A stretch of 64,000 nucleotides of DNA from Paraburkholderia franconis (lineage in GTDB: Bacteria > Pseudomonadota > Gammaproteobacteria > Burkholderiales > Burkholderiaceae). Both the position numbers and the translations under genes were made by a program. The notes under the pieces are model-generated. The model was given only the letters and a program-made list of their open reading frames with translations. It searched no databases and was not told the origin of the DNA. The stretch lies in assembly GCF_009362735.1 (NCBI RefSeq), contig NZ_WHNP01000028.1, positions 1-64,000 on the forward strand, in the 5' to 3' direction. This document shows, piece after piece, positions 54,878 to 63,651 of the stretch (position 1 is the first letter of the stretch; the number at the start of each line of letters is the position of its first letter).

Positions 54878-55202
54878 TGTGTCGGATGATGGTGTCGTAG
54901 CTGGAAACCTCTCACTATGCCTGCGGCGCGTGCGGAAATGAAGCGCTTCAAAAATCTGCGTCGACGGACGGCGAGGTGAGCCGATCCAGGATGGTGAGGA
55001 AAACCAGGAGGCGCGGCTTTCCCGCCACCGACACGCGCCGGGGACGAAAATACAGATCGCTCACGAAGGCACGCGCGATGCGAAGAGGTGCTCTATCACC
55101 AGACGCCGCTTCTGCTGTTTCCGGCCGCGCAGCCGTCGATTAACATGCAGGCTCCTTCGTCAACCTCATCCATTGGTCAGCGTCGCCGATACGGGCTTTG
55201 CC
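54878..55202. other. Intergenic region without recognised gene
   Basis: 325 bases between the leftward GNAT gene and the rightward thioesterase gene. It must contain both promoters; no clear palindrome or RNA structure was noted. Confidence 0.4.
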
Positions 55203-55757
55203 ATGAACCTGCTGTTGCGTCTCTTCCTTACCCTGCTGCTGAGTCCGCAGCGTAGCCGTCTGCATGTGCTCGACACTTGCGTGACGCCGTTTCGCGTGTG
55301 GCCGAACGATCTCGACGTGCTGCGCCATATGACCAACGGCCGCTACTTCACGATTCTCGATCTGGCGCGCGTCGATCTGATGGTGCGCTCGGGCATGTGG
55401 CCGCAACTGAGGAAGCAAGGTTGGTATCCCGTCGTCACGCTGGAGACGATACGCTTTCACCGATCGCTGGAGCTATGGGATCGCTATGACGTGGCGACGC
55501 GCGTGATCGGCTGGGACGACAAGCACACGTTCATCGAACAGGCTTTTATCCGCGACGGCGCGCAGGTCGCGTTGGGCGTGGTGCGCGCGCGGTTTCTCAA
55601 GCGCAGCGGAGGCACCGTGCCGACGAACGATCTGCTGCAACTCGCGGGCGTCACGCAGGCTTCGCCCGTGCTGCCCGAATGGGTCGTGCAATGGAGCGCG
55701 GCCGAAGGCGGCATGGCGATTCCGCCAGCTGCGCGTCAGGCGTCGGCGCAGGCGTGA
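55203..55757 (+). CDS. Thioesterase-superfamily protein (hotdog fold)
   Basis: 184 residues from ATG 55203. The hotdog-fold core is RVWPNDLDVLRHMTNGRYFT with D/N/R residues, like THEM6 and 4-hydroxybenzoyl-CoA thioesterase relatives. A hydrophobic N-terminal segment (MNLLLRLFLTLLLSP) may act as a membrane anchor. Hydrolyses acyl-CoA esters; the exact substrate is unknown. Confidence 0.8.
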   Translation: MNLLLRLFLTLLLSPQRSRLHVLDTCVTPFRVWPNDLDVLRHMTNGRYFTILDLARVDLMVRSGMWPQLRKQGWYPVVTLETIRFHRSLELWDRYDVATRVIGWDDKHTFIEQAFIRDGAQVALGVVRARFLKRSGGTVPTNDLLQLAGVTQASPVLPEWVVQWSAAEGGMAIPPAARQASAQA

Positions 55758-55879
55758 CCTGAGTGAAGGACAGTTAAGCGCTACGTCGCTCACATGTTCT
55801 CATGTGCAACGAAAACGCCATGGCGTCCAGCAAGCCGTGGCGTTACGCGTCGATGAAGAAGCGCCCCGGTTCGAACGCA

Positions 55880-57004
55880 TCACTTCCCGCACAACAGCAG
55901 CAAGCGCTCCTGATCCGAGCAAGGACGCTTGTTGACTTTAGGCGGCGCGGGCTGCTGTTGCGCGGAGGCCGTCGTCGGCGTGCCAGCCGCGCGGTGCGCG
56001 ATGCACGCGCGCAAGTGCCGTTCGATGGGCGGGTAGTATTGCCAGCCCTTCGTGAGCGGCGGCAGTTCGAGCTTCACCTGCTTCCACTTCGGATGTCCTT
56101 TCTCCTGAAGCACATCGAAGTTGTTGCACAGCGAATCGGCGAAGCGGTTCAGATTGCTGACCGTATCGCGCAAGCCGTAGTCGTACGTGACGAGAAACGC
56201 CTTGACGGTCAGCGTCGGTACGTCTTCTTTAAGCCAGTTCGGGTAGCTGCCCTGGCGGATCGTCGCGGGGAAATACGTTTCCTTCGCGCGCGCCGTTTCG
56301 GGCGCGTTCGCGTCGAGTCGCAGGAAGCGGATCTGCGACAGAAGATCGGGGTTCATATCGGTGAAGAGCTTCGCCGGCTGTCCCGCCACGATCACGGCCA
56401 CGTCGATCTTCTTCACGACGAGCGCGGCAATCGCGTCCTCGTTGCTCAGGCTCTGCACGTTCTGCTCGGGAATCGGTTGATTGAACATCAGCCGGTAAAG
56501 CGTCGTTGCCGATTGCGCGGTGCCGCTGCCGATCGGGCCGATGCTGATCACCTTGTCCTTGATCTCGTTTATCGTCTTCATCGGCGAGTCGTTGCGCACG
56601 ACAAAATAGATCTCTTCGTTATAGAGCGGCATGATGAGGCGCAACGGGCGGATCGTCGTGCCGGCATCCGCGTTGCCGGAGTTCGCCATGTCGATATAGG
56701 CCTGATACACGTCGGATTGCACGAGCGCGAGCTTGACGCCCGGCTCGAAGCGCATGCGCTGCACGTTTTCCGCGGAGCCTTTCGACGGCATCACTTCGAG
56801 GTCGATGCCCGCGGGCTGAGCGACGTATTTCGCGAGGTCGGCGCCGATCTGGATGTACGTGCCGCGCTCCTGTCCCGTGACGATCTTGTAGTGCGCGGCG
56901 ACGCCGGCTGCCGCCGCTGCCCCCGTCGCCCCAGCAGCGATGGCGACGGACGCGACCAATAAGCTCACCAGCGCCGTCAATCCCGTCAGTATTGTTCTGA
57001 GCAT
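55880..57004 (-). CDS. TAXI-family TRAP transporter solute-binding protein
   Basis: 374 residues: signal peptide about 1-23 (VASVAIAAG), then a TAXI-type binding domain with TGQERGTYIQIGADLAKYV, and SIGPIGSGTAQSATTL, which bind the ligand. The C-terminal 45 residues are atypical: Ala/Gln/Pro-rich, ending PCSDQERLLLLCGK with two cysteines. No TRAP membrane subunit gene is adjacent, so it is an orphan receptor or works with a distant permease. The zinc-ribbon gene lies 127 bases upstream in the same direction. Confidence 0.82.
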   Translation of the reverse strand: MLRTILTGLTALVSLLVASVAIAAGATGAAAAAGVAAHYKIVTGQERGTYIQIGADLAKYVAQPAGIDLEVMPSKGSAENVQRMRFEPGVKLALVQSDVYQAYIDMANSGNADAGTTIRPLRLIMPLYNEEIYFVVRNDSPMKTINEIKDKVISIGPIGSGTAQSATTLYRLMFNQPIPEQNVQSLSNEDAIAALVVKKIDVAVIVAGQPAKLFTDMNPDLLSQIRFLRLDANAPETARAKETYFPATIRQGSYPNWLKEDVPTLTVKAFLVTYDYGLRDTVSNLNRFADSLCNNFDVLQEKGHPKWKQVKLELPPLTKGWQYYPPIERHLRACIAHRAAGTPTTASAQQQPAPPKVNKRPCSDQERLLLLCGK

Positions 57005-57131
57005 GGTCTACCTACCTTGTGGTGTGTTGAAACGCATGCGCCTAACGGATAGCACGCATGCTCCGTTACTTCAGGCTTGCAATACGTGTGTGCTGCGTCT
57101 TCTCGATTGCGTGACGTGCTCTGCTATTTGT

Positions 57132-58343
57132 TCACTTGTTCGCCGATGGCGAGTGCTTCCAGCCCGAATCGATGATTGCGCGCATCTCGGCGTCGACGCC
57201 GCTGGCTGCGCTCGCCGCGTTGCTGTTCGTCACGTTCGTCGCCGCGTTCGTCGCCGTCGGATTCGCGGTGACGCTCGTTGCCGTCACGGCGCTTTTCGTT
57301 GCGATGGCGGGCGGCAGTGGCGGCAGCGCCGGCGTGCCGTTGGTATTCGTATTCACATTGGCATTGGCGTCGGCGTTGTTGACTTTCGTGGCGGCGGTCG
57401 CGGGCGCGGCCGCGCTGGCAAGCGGCTTCCAGCCCGTCGAAAGAATCACGCGTTCGAGCAATGACTGCGCGTCCGCGCTGCTGACGTCGATCGCGAGCGC
57501 GTGCGCTGCATGCTCGCGCACGCAGCTCCACAGCTTGTCCTTCGCGCAGTTGCTCGCCACGTTGAGCGCGGCGTCGCGCCTCTTCTCGCGGTCGCCGATT
57601 TCGCCCTGGATCTGCGCTGCGTCTGCGTTGTTCGGCTCGATCGACATCGCATCCGCAAGCGCCGACTTCGCTTCCGCGAGGTTGTTGTGCGCGAGTCCCG
57701 CGTTTGCGGCGCGCAGCGCTTCGGAGAGGTCACGGTAATGCTGGACGACGGGTGGCCTCGGCGGCGCGACGCGTGTCGGCATGATGTCGGCGACGGGCGC
57801 GTTCACAGTCGTTGCCGTCGGCGCGGTGCGCGCCATTTGCGCTACCGGCTGCGCTGCCGGTTGCACCACGGATTGCGGCGTCGCTCGCGGCGCAGGTGGC
57901 GGCGTATAAGGCGAAATCGATCCGCCCGCCGTGCTCGCGCTGTTGGTCGTTTCGTCGCCGCTCGTGTCCTGCCGGCGGTTGTCGCCGAGCAGCAGCCAGG
58001 CCGCGTAGCAGAACGCCGCGACGAAGAGCAGCATCACGACGCCTTTCGTGACCATCCACCGGCCGGCCGCCTGCCATGCCGCGTGCGGCACGGCGAGGGG
58101 CGCAATCGGCATGTCGGGTGATGCGAGCGCAGGCAGTCCCGAAGGATCGGGAGCAATCGCGGGCAAATGCGGCGCCTGCGTATCGACGGCTCTCAACTGG
58201 GTTCCGGCGCGCTTGCGCTGCGCTCTGTCGAGAGGATGATCCGCACCGCAGTACGGGCAGAATTCGGCATGCTGATACAGCACGCCGCCGCAACGTGTGC
58301 ATGGCGTGGGGAAGCCCTGGGCAGATGTCGATTCGGCAGACAT
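57132..58343 (-). CDS. Zinc-ribbon membrane protein with helical repeats, function unknown
   Basis: 403 residues from ATG 58343 (MSAESTSAQGF); upstream in-frame starts give no known sequence. Residues about 13-33 form a zinc ribbon (CTRCGGVLYQHAEFCPYCG). One membrane helix follows at about 95-115 (VVMLLFVAAFCYAAWLLLG), then a Pro/Ala/Thr linker and TPR-like helices from about 205 to 310 (RDLSEALRAANAGLAHNNLA). The end is a very Thr/Asn/Ala-rich stretch. The zinc ribbon is cytoplasmic if the N-terminus stays inside. Possible co-transcription with the TAXI gene suggests a shared role. Confidence 0.7.
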   Translation of the reverse strand: MSAESTSAQGFPTPCTRCGGVLYQHAEFCPYCGADHPLDRAQRKRAGTQLRAVDTQAPHLPAIAPDPSGLPALASPDMPIAPLAVPHAAWQAAGRWMVTKGVVMLLFVAAFCYAAWLLLGDNRRQDTSGDETTNSASTAGGSISPYTPPPAPRATPQSVVQPAAQPVAQMARTAPTATTVNAPVADIMPTRVAPPRPPVVQHYRDLSEALRAANAGLAHNNLAEAKSALADAMSIEPNNADAAQIQGEIGDREKRRDAALNVASNCAKDKLWSCVREHAAHALAIDVSSADAQSLLERVILSTGWKPLASAAAPATAATKVNNADANANVNTNTNGTPALPPLPPAIATKSAVTATSVTANPTATNAATNVTNSNAASAASGVDAEMRAIIDSGWKHSPSANK

Positions 58344-58797
58344 GCTTGAACCCCAACCAGTTGTAGGCGATGCCATTTCGGCATGCTCAGGATCGAAGTT
58401 GAAGCAAACGAGCGAGTTGGCGGAACTCGATCCACATGCGCTGGGTAGCAGCCGGCCCAGTTCTTTCATCATGGGGCCGCTGTGTGTGAGCAAATATGGT
58501 TTCTTTCTCGCGGCGCGTCAATCGCCGTTGCTACCTATCGCACACATCCGTCGCGTCGGCCCTTGAATTAAAGGGGTAAACGATCATGCATCAGGGTTTA
58601 TGCATAGGCCGAATTGCAACGTCGCCCGTTACGTTTTGATCATAGGAAACGCATCGATCAAATAAAAGGCCGGCGCGCAATGCACACCGGCCGTTATGCA
58701 CAAGCATGTCATAGAGACGTTGCACGCCTTTATCCAGTCATCGGACGCCTTTCGCGCGTCTTGTCGTTCTTGTGTTTGCTAGCGTCTGATGCGCTTT
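58344..58797. other. Intergenic region between leftward genes
   Basis: 454 bases. It holds the intrinsic terminator at 58661-58692 for the MFS gene and, presumably, the promoter of the zinc-ribbon gene in the AT-richer part around 58560-58610. No coding region recognised. Confidence 0.5.
58661..58692 (-). terminator. Intrinsic terminator of the DHA2 efflux gene
   Basis: On the minus strand, ggccgg (58687-58692), a 13-base loop and ccggcc (58668-58673) are followed by ttttattt. It lies about 105 bases beyond the stop codon of the leftward efflux gene. Confidence 0.75.
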
Positions 58798-60306
58798 TCA
58801 ATGCTTGCGCAGCGGATGATCTCTAAGCAGCCACGCAAGCGCGAACGCGAGCACGACCACGCAGGCAGCGACGAGATACACCGTGTGCAGCGCGCTCGCG
58901 AATGCCTGCAAGTAATCGTCGCGCAAGACGGCGGGCAAGTTGTGAATCGCAGCGGGGCCGAGCGCGTGCGGCAGTTCGGTATCCGGTGGAATCAGCGCTT
59001 GCAGGCGAGCCGCGAGCCCATTCGAGAAGATCGCGCCGAATGCCGCGACGCCGACCGAGCCGCCGATCGAACGGAACAATGTCGCGCCCGACGTCGCCGT
59101 GCCGAGATGCCTGAACGGCACCGCGTTCTGCACGGCGAGAATGAGCACCTGCATCACCATGCCGAGACCGCAGCCGAGCACGCCCATATACGCATACATC
59201 ACATGAACGGGCGTCGAGAGCTTTAGCGTGGTGAGCAACACCATCGCGACGCCGACGAGGAACGTGCCCATGATCGGGAACATCCGGTATTTGCCGATCT
59301 TGCTGATGATGCGCCCCGTGACGATCGACATCACCAGCACGCCGCCCATCATCGGCATCATCTGCATGCCGGCTTCGGAAGGCGTCGAGTACTTCACGAC
59401 CTGCAGATACATCGGCAGAAACGTCACCGAGCCGAACAGCGACACGCCGACGATAAAGCCGATCGCGCTTGCCAGCAGAAACGTGCGGTCGCGAAAGAGC
59501 TCGAGCGGCATGATCGGTTCGACGGCGAGGCGTTCTTCATAGATGAACCCGCCGACGCAGATGAACGCGAGCACGAGCGTGAACCACAGTTGCGGGGAGG
59601 TCCACGGGAGCACCGTGCCGCCCTGGCTCGTGAACAGGATCACGCAGGTGAGGGCGCCCGCGAGGAAGGCCGCGCCCATGTAGTCGATCGTGTGCTTCAC
59701 GTGCGCGACACGCGGCTTGAACACGGCGCCGATCACGAGCAGCGCGGCGATGCCGAGCGGCACGTTGATGTAGAAGATCCAGCGCCACGACAGATGGTCG
59801 ACGAGAAAGCCGCCCATCATCGGGCCGATCACGGTCGCAAGACCGAATACGCCACCGAACACGCCTTGATAGCGGCCGCGCTCGGCAGGCGGGATCACGT
59901 CGCCGATCGCGGCCATCGTGATGACGAGCAGTCCGCCGCCGCCGAGTCCCTGAAGCGCGCGCAGCAGGATCAGCTCGGTCATGTTCTGCGCGAGCCCGCA
60001 CAGCGCCGAGCCGATCAGGAACAGCACGATCGCCGTCTGCAAGACGATCTTGCGGCCGAACAGGTCGCCGAACTTGCCGTAAAGCGGCACGACGATCGTC
60101 GACGTCAAAAGATAGGCGGTGACGACCCACGACAGGCTGTCCAGCCCGCCGAGATCGCCGACGATGGTCGGCAGCGCGGTCGACACGATCGTCTGGTCGA
60201 GCGCCGCGAGCAGCATCACCAGCAGCAGCGCCGGAAACAGCACGCGCAGCGACGGGCGTCCGGTCGTGCCGGGCGCGGCGTCGTGGGCAAGGGTCTGGGT
60301 TTCCAT
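58798..60306 (-). CDS. DHA2-family (EmrB/QacA) drug efflux MFS transporter
   Basis: 502 residues from ATG 60306, preceded by ggaag; a TTG seven codons upstream is in frame. Fourteen helices are expected; the family motifs include ALDQTIVSTALPTIVGDLGG in helix 1, GRKIVLQT between helices 2 and 3 and RALQGLGGGGL in helix 4. Exports hydrophobic drugs in exchange for protons. It is divergent from the TetR gene at 60397, with 90 bases between the start codons, the usual arrangement for such pumps. Confidence 0.88.
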   Translation of the reverse strand: METQTLAHDAAPGTTGRPSLRVLFPALLLVMLLAALDQTIVSTALPTIVGDLGGLDSLSWVVTAYLLTSTIVVPLYGKFGDLFGRKIVLQTAIVLFLIGSALCGLAQNMTELILLRALQGLGGGGLLVITMAAIGDVIPPAERGRYQGVFGGVFGLATVIGPMMGGFLVDHLSWRWIFYINVPLGIAALLVIGAVFKPRVAHVKHTIDYMGAAFLAGALTCVILFTSQGGTVLPWTSPQLWFTLVLAFICVGGFIYEERLAVEPIMPLELFRDRTFLLASAIGFIVGVSLFGSVTFLPMYLQVVKYSTPSEAGMQMMPMMGGVLVMSIVTGRIISKIGKYRMFPIMGTFLVGVAMVLLTTLKLSTPVHVMYAYMGVLGCGLGMVMQVLILAVQNAVPFRHLGTATSGATLFRSIGGSVGVAAFGAIFSNGLAARLQALIPPDTELPHALGPAAIHNLPAVLRDDYLQAFASALHTVYLVAACVVVLAFALAWLLRDHPLRKH

Positions 60307-60338
60307 CTCGGCTTCCAATGCTTTCAAGTTGCCTTGAA

Positions 60339-60360
60339 ATTAATTAACACGCAGATTAAT
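60339..60360. promoter_or_regulatory. TetR operator candidate between efflux and regulator genes
   Basis: A spaced palindrome attaat (60339-60344) and attaat (60355-60360) with a ten-base spacer lies in the only AT-rich stretch between the two divergent genes. It is a plausible binding site for the TetR protein. Inference only. Confidence 0.45.
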
Positions 60361-60396
60361 ATATGCGACATCAGATCATTCGTCAATCTCACTGTC

Positions 60397-61122
60397 ATGG
60401 CACGGAAATCGGTATCGGGTCTGGATCAGGCGGGGCATGCGGACGACGTAAGCGCGGGCACGTCGGCGCCCGCCGTGGCGGGGCGCCGTCCCGGCCGCCC
60501 GTCGGGCAGCGGACGCGGTCCTGAGCAGCGCGCCCGTCTGCTGGACGCGGCGCTTGCGCTGTTCGCGCGGCAGGGCATCGTCGATACGACGCTCGGCCAG
60601 GTCGCGCGCGAGGCGGGTTTCACGCCCGCGATGATGCATTACTACTTCAAGACCCGCGATCAACTGCTCGACGTGCTGATCGACGAGCGTTTCCTGCCGC
60701 TGCGCACGCGGCTCGCCGGTTCGTTCGAAGCGAATCCCGACGATCCCATCGCGGCGATCACGTCGCTCGCGCAGCGGCTCGTCGATGTCGCGGGCGACTA
60801 TCCGTGGTTTCCGTCGCTGTGGATTCGCGAAGTGATCAGCGAGGGCGGCCTGCTCAAGCAGCGCATGCACGAGCGTTTCGGCGATGCGAACCAGCGGCGC
60901 GGCATCGCGTATATCGAGCGGTGGCAGAAGGAAGGGCGGCTGAATCCGGATCTGGAGCCGTCGCTCGTGTTTCTGTCGGTGATCGGGCTGGCGATCCTGC
61001 CGCTCGCCACGTCGGCGATGTGGCGCCACGATCCTGTGCGCAGAAAGCTGACGGCGGACGACATCGCGCGTCATGCCGTCGCGTTGCTCATGCACGGCGT
61101 GGGGTCGAAGCCGCGCGCGTGA
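60397..61122 (+). CDS. TetR/AcrR-family transcriptional regulator
   Basis: 241 residues from ATG 60397. A Pro/Gly/Arg-rich N-terminal leader (about 1-40, including GRRPGRPSGSGRG) precedes the TetR helix-turn-helix at 45-90 (LGQVAREAGFTPAMMHYYFK). The remainder is a helical ligand-binding domain. Probably represses the divergent DHA2 pump. Confidence 0.86.
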   Translation: MARKSVSGLDQAGHADDVSAGTSAPAVAGRRPGRPSGSGRGPEQRARLLDAALALFARQGIVDTTLGQVAREAGFTPAMMHYYFKTRDQLLDVLIDERFLPLRTRLAGSFEANPDDPIAAITSLAQRLVDVAGDYPWFPSLWIREVISEGGLLKQRMHERFGDANQRRGIAYIERWQKEGRLNPDLEPSLVFLSVIGLAILPLATSAMWRHDPVRRKLTADDIARHAVALLMHGVGSKPRA

Positions 61123-61795
61123 GTCGCGCGTCGGTCGTGCATCGCTTGCCGGCGAAGCGCTTTCTTCAGACGTGCAAGGCGCTTCGCCGTCGCCTGGCAC
61201 CATTTGCCGGCGGCACGCAATGTGCTTGATCCATCCGTGTGTTTCGCAGTTCGACGTCCGCCATGCTGTCTTGCACCGGCGCGGCAATCAGCCATCTTCC
61301 GCGCACGCATCGACAGGTTGACGACGAAGACAACGAGGAACAGGAAGAAGATCGCAATGCATCGCAGTGCCTTGCCTTCGACCGTTTCGGCCGGCTGGCC
61401 CGCTTTTCATCCTGCGCGCGCTTCACAAGCTTCTTCTCGTTATCTGCATGCCTTCGGATGGTCACGCGAGCGCCTTGCGCGGCCGTCAAGATGGCGCGGT
61501 GCCCGCCAGCACGCGGCTCGGTTGTCGCGCCTGTCCTGGCGCTTTTTTGAATACGGCGGGACATGCTCGCAAGCGTACAGTCGCGTGCAACTCGATGCGG
61601 ACAATCGAGTCCGAAGAGGGGATGTGCGCGGCGGCGGACGCGCGCCGTGCACACAGTGACGACTACGCGAGGCGGGAGCGGTTGGCGGACGGACAGCGCG
61701 TCCGTCGTCCGTTGGTAAGAGCGACCCTACGAGAGTAGAAACGTTGAACTCTTTTCCGCTGCCGGCGCTGGCGCGGTACACAAGTACGTAACATC
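61123..61795. other. Long intergenic region without convincing gene
   Basis: 673 bases between the TetR gene and the receiver gene. Frames are short, Arg/Ser-rich and without ribosome sites. Read on the minus strand at about 61300-61350 there is a hydrophobic stretch (IAIFFLFLVVFVVNLS) followed by basic residues, but no start codon follows the nearest upstream stop, so I do not call it. The AT content is not raised. Confidence 0.4.
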
Positions 61796-62260
61796 ATGGC
61801 CACGTCAGAGTGCATAACCAGCTTTTACAGCAATAACATCAAGATGAACGGAGTATTGAGGCTCGATCAGGCCACGATCGTGCTAGTCGAAGACGACCCG
61901 CAAAACAGGGAATCGTTGAAAATTCTGCTCGAATCAGAAGGGGCCAATGTCATCGCCGTGGCGGATGCCGAAGAGGGCGTCGAAGCCGCCATTCGGGTGC
62001 TGCCCGATGCCGTCGTCTGCGATCTGGACCTGCCCGCGATGGACGGCTTCTATCTGATCCAGCGTTTGCGGGATCACGAGATTCGCGGCGATCACGCGCC
62101 TTGCGTCGCAGTGGCCGTGACGGGCCATACCGATGAAGCCTATCGGCTGCGCAGCATCGGCGAGGGATTCCAGCACTTCATGACGAAGCCCGCGCCGCCC
62201 GATGCGCTGGTGACGCTGCTGCGCGACGCGATTGGTGCGCGCGCCGCCGGCCTGACCTGA
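61796..62260 (+). CDS. Stand-alone response-regulator receiver protein
   Basis: 154 residues. A 25-residue N-terminal tail precedes a receiver domain with D33-D34 (VLVEDDPQN), phosphoacceptor D76 (VCDLDLPAMDG) and the K in FMTKPAPP. There is no output domain, as in CheY-like or phosphorelay proteins. ATG 61844 (MNGVLRLD) is a possible shorter start. No kinase is adjacent. Confidence 0.82.
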   Translation: MATSECITSFYSNNIKMNGVLRLDQATIVLVEDDPQNRESLKILLESEGANVIAVADAEEGVEAAIRVLPDAVVCDLDLPAMDGFYLIQRLRDHEIRGDHAPCVAVAVTGHTDEAYRLRSIGEGFQHFMTKPAPPDALVTLLRDAIGARAAGLT

Positions 62261-62301
62261 CGTTCGAACTGCGGCGCCTCGTCTGACGAAGACGGGTGGG
62301 T

Positions 62302-62910
62302 TCAGCTGCCGGCGGCTTGCGCGGCCTGGCATGCCGAGCACAGCCCTTTCAGCTCGATTCCGTCTCCGGCGAGCCGGTAGCCCGCGTTTTCGATTTGCGC
62401 GACGAGCGCCTCGCGCAGCGCGGGCTGATGCAGTTCCGTGACATTGCCGCACTGCTGGCAGACGACGAGAATGCCGTGCTGACATTGCGTCAGGTCGTGA
62501 CAAACGGCGAACGCGTTGATCGATTCGATCTTGTGCACGAGCCCCGCGGACAGCAGGAAATCGAGCGCGCGATACACCGTGGGCGGCGCGGAGCCGGGGT
62601 GGATATGGCGCATGTCGTCGAGCAGCGAATAGGCCTTGGTCGCGCGGCCCGATGTCAACAGAAGTTCCAGCACCTTGCGGCGGATCGGCGTGAGCTTCTC
62701 GCCGCGCTCCCGGCAGTATTCCTCCGCCAGCGCGAGTGCCGCCTCTGCGGACGCCTGCGTACCCTGCAAATGCCCGGCATGCTCGTGACGCGGATCGTGC
62801 GGATGCGCGTGGTCCGCGCGATGTTCGTCGTGCTGCGGACGATGCGCTGGATTCGATGCGCCTGCCGTTGCGGAAGCAGCAGCGGCAGCCGTTGGCTTGG
62901 CGTTTTTCAT
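62302..62910 (-). CDS. Fur-family zinc-responsive regulator (Zur-like)
   Basis: 202 residues from ATG 62910. The first 60 residues are Ala-rich then His-rich (HRPQHDEHRADHAHPHDPRH), unlike ordinary Zur. The winged helix follows (LTPIRRKVLELLLTSGRATK; HPGSAPPTVYRALDFL). Two cysteine pairs, CQQCG and CSAC, form the structural zinc site. Controls zinc uptake genes, in the family's usual role; target genes are not in the window. Confidence 0.83.
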   Translation of the reverse strand: MKNAKPTAAAAASATAGASNPAHRPQHDEHRADHAHPHDPRHEHAGHLQGTQASAEAALALAEEYCRERGEKLTPIRRKVLELLLTSGRATKAYSLLDDMRHIHPGSAPPTVYRALDFLLSAGLVHKIESINAFAVCHDLTQCQHGILVVCQQCGNVTELHQPALREALVAQIENAGYRLAGDGIELKGLCSACQAAQAAGS

Positions 62911-63020
62911 CCGCTGATTATAAGGTTGAACGCAGCAGTTGAACCCTGCAGTCGAACCCAAGCCGCCGTCGCCGCTCTGCATGCGCGGCGGTCAGCGGCT
63001 CGCACGATTGATCGGTCGCG

Positions 63021-63647
63021 TCAGTCGAGCTTCGCGTCGAACCCGCGCCTGACACCAGGACGTTCGAACAGCGTGCCGTACCAGCGCTTGACGTTCGGGT
63101 AGTCGGCGAGATCGACCTTGTGGCGCTCGTGCCGCCACGCCCAGCCGAGGATCGCGAAGTCCGCGACGGACAACTCGCCCGCCACATATTCCGTCTTGCC
63201 CAGCCGCTTATCTAGCACCGCATAGAGCCTTCGCGTCTCGGCCGAAAAGCGCTTGAGTCCATAGCGCTTGTCGTCCTCGGAAGCGAGAGCCGCGAAGTGA
63301 TGCACCTGTCCCGGCATCGGGCCGAAGCCGCCCATCTGCCACATCAGCCATTCGAGCACGGGCACGCGCTCGCGCAGGCTCTCCGGCAGGAACTTGCCCG
63401 TCTTCTCGCCGAGGTACAGCAGGATCGCGCCCGATTCGAACACGCTGATCGGCTGGCCATCCGGTCCGTCGGGATCGACGATCGCGGGAATCTTGTTGTT
63501 CGGGCTGATCGCGAGAAAGTCGGGATCGAACTGCTCGTCCTGCGTGATGTTGATCGGCTTGACGACGTACGGCAGTTCCATTTCCTCGAGCGCGACGCTG
63601 ACCTTGCGGCCATTCGGCGTGCCCCATGCATAGAGCGTGATCGTCAT
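63021..63647 (-). CDS. Glutathione S-transferase (YfcG/Ure2p-like type)
   Basis: 208 residues with the thioredoxin-like N-terminal domain (TLYAWGTPNGRKVSVALEE; NKIPAIVDPDG cis-proline loop; ESGAILLYLGEKTG) and helical C-terminal domain. The T-P-N-G-R-K segment is typical of the YfcG/Nu-class that uses two glutathiones as disulfide-bond reductase. Five bases separate it from the second GST gene upstream, indicating one operon. Confidence 0.86.
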   Translation of the reverse strand: MTITLYAWGTPNGRKVSVALEEMELPYVVKPINITQDEQFDPDFLAISPNNKIPAIVDPDGPDGQPISVFESGAILLYLGEKTGKFLPESLRERVPVLEWLMWQMGGFGPMPGQVHHFAALASEDDKRYGLKRFSAETRRLYAVLDKRLGKTEYVAGELSVADFAILGWAWRHERHKVDLADYPNVKRWYGTLFERPGVRRGFDAKLD

Positions 63648-63651
63648 GAGT

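Noticed and set aside
61290..61360. Hydrophobic minus-strand peptide (IAIFFLFLVVFVVNLS)
   Set aside because: No start codon between the upstream in-frame stop and the hydrophobic stretch, and no supporting signals.
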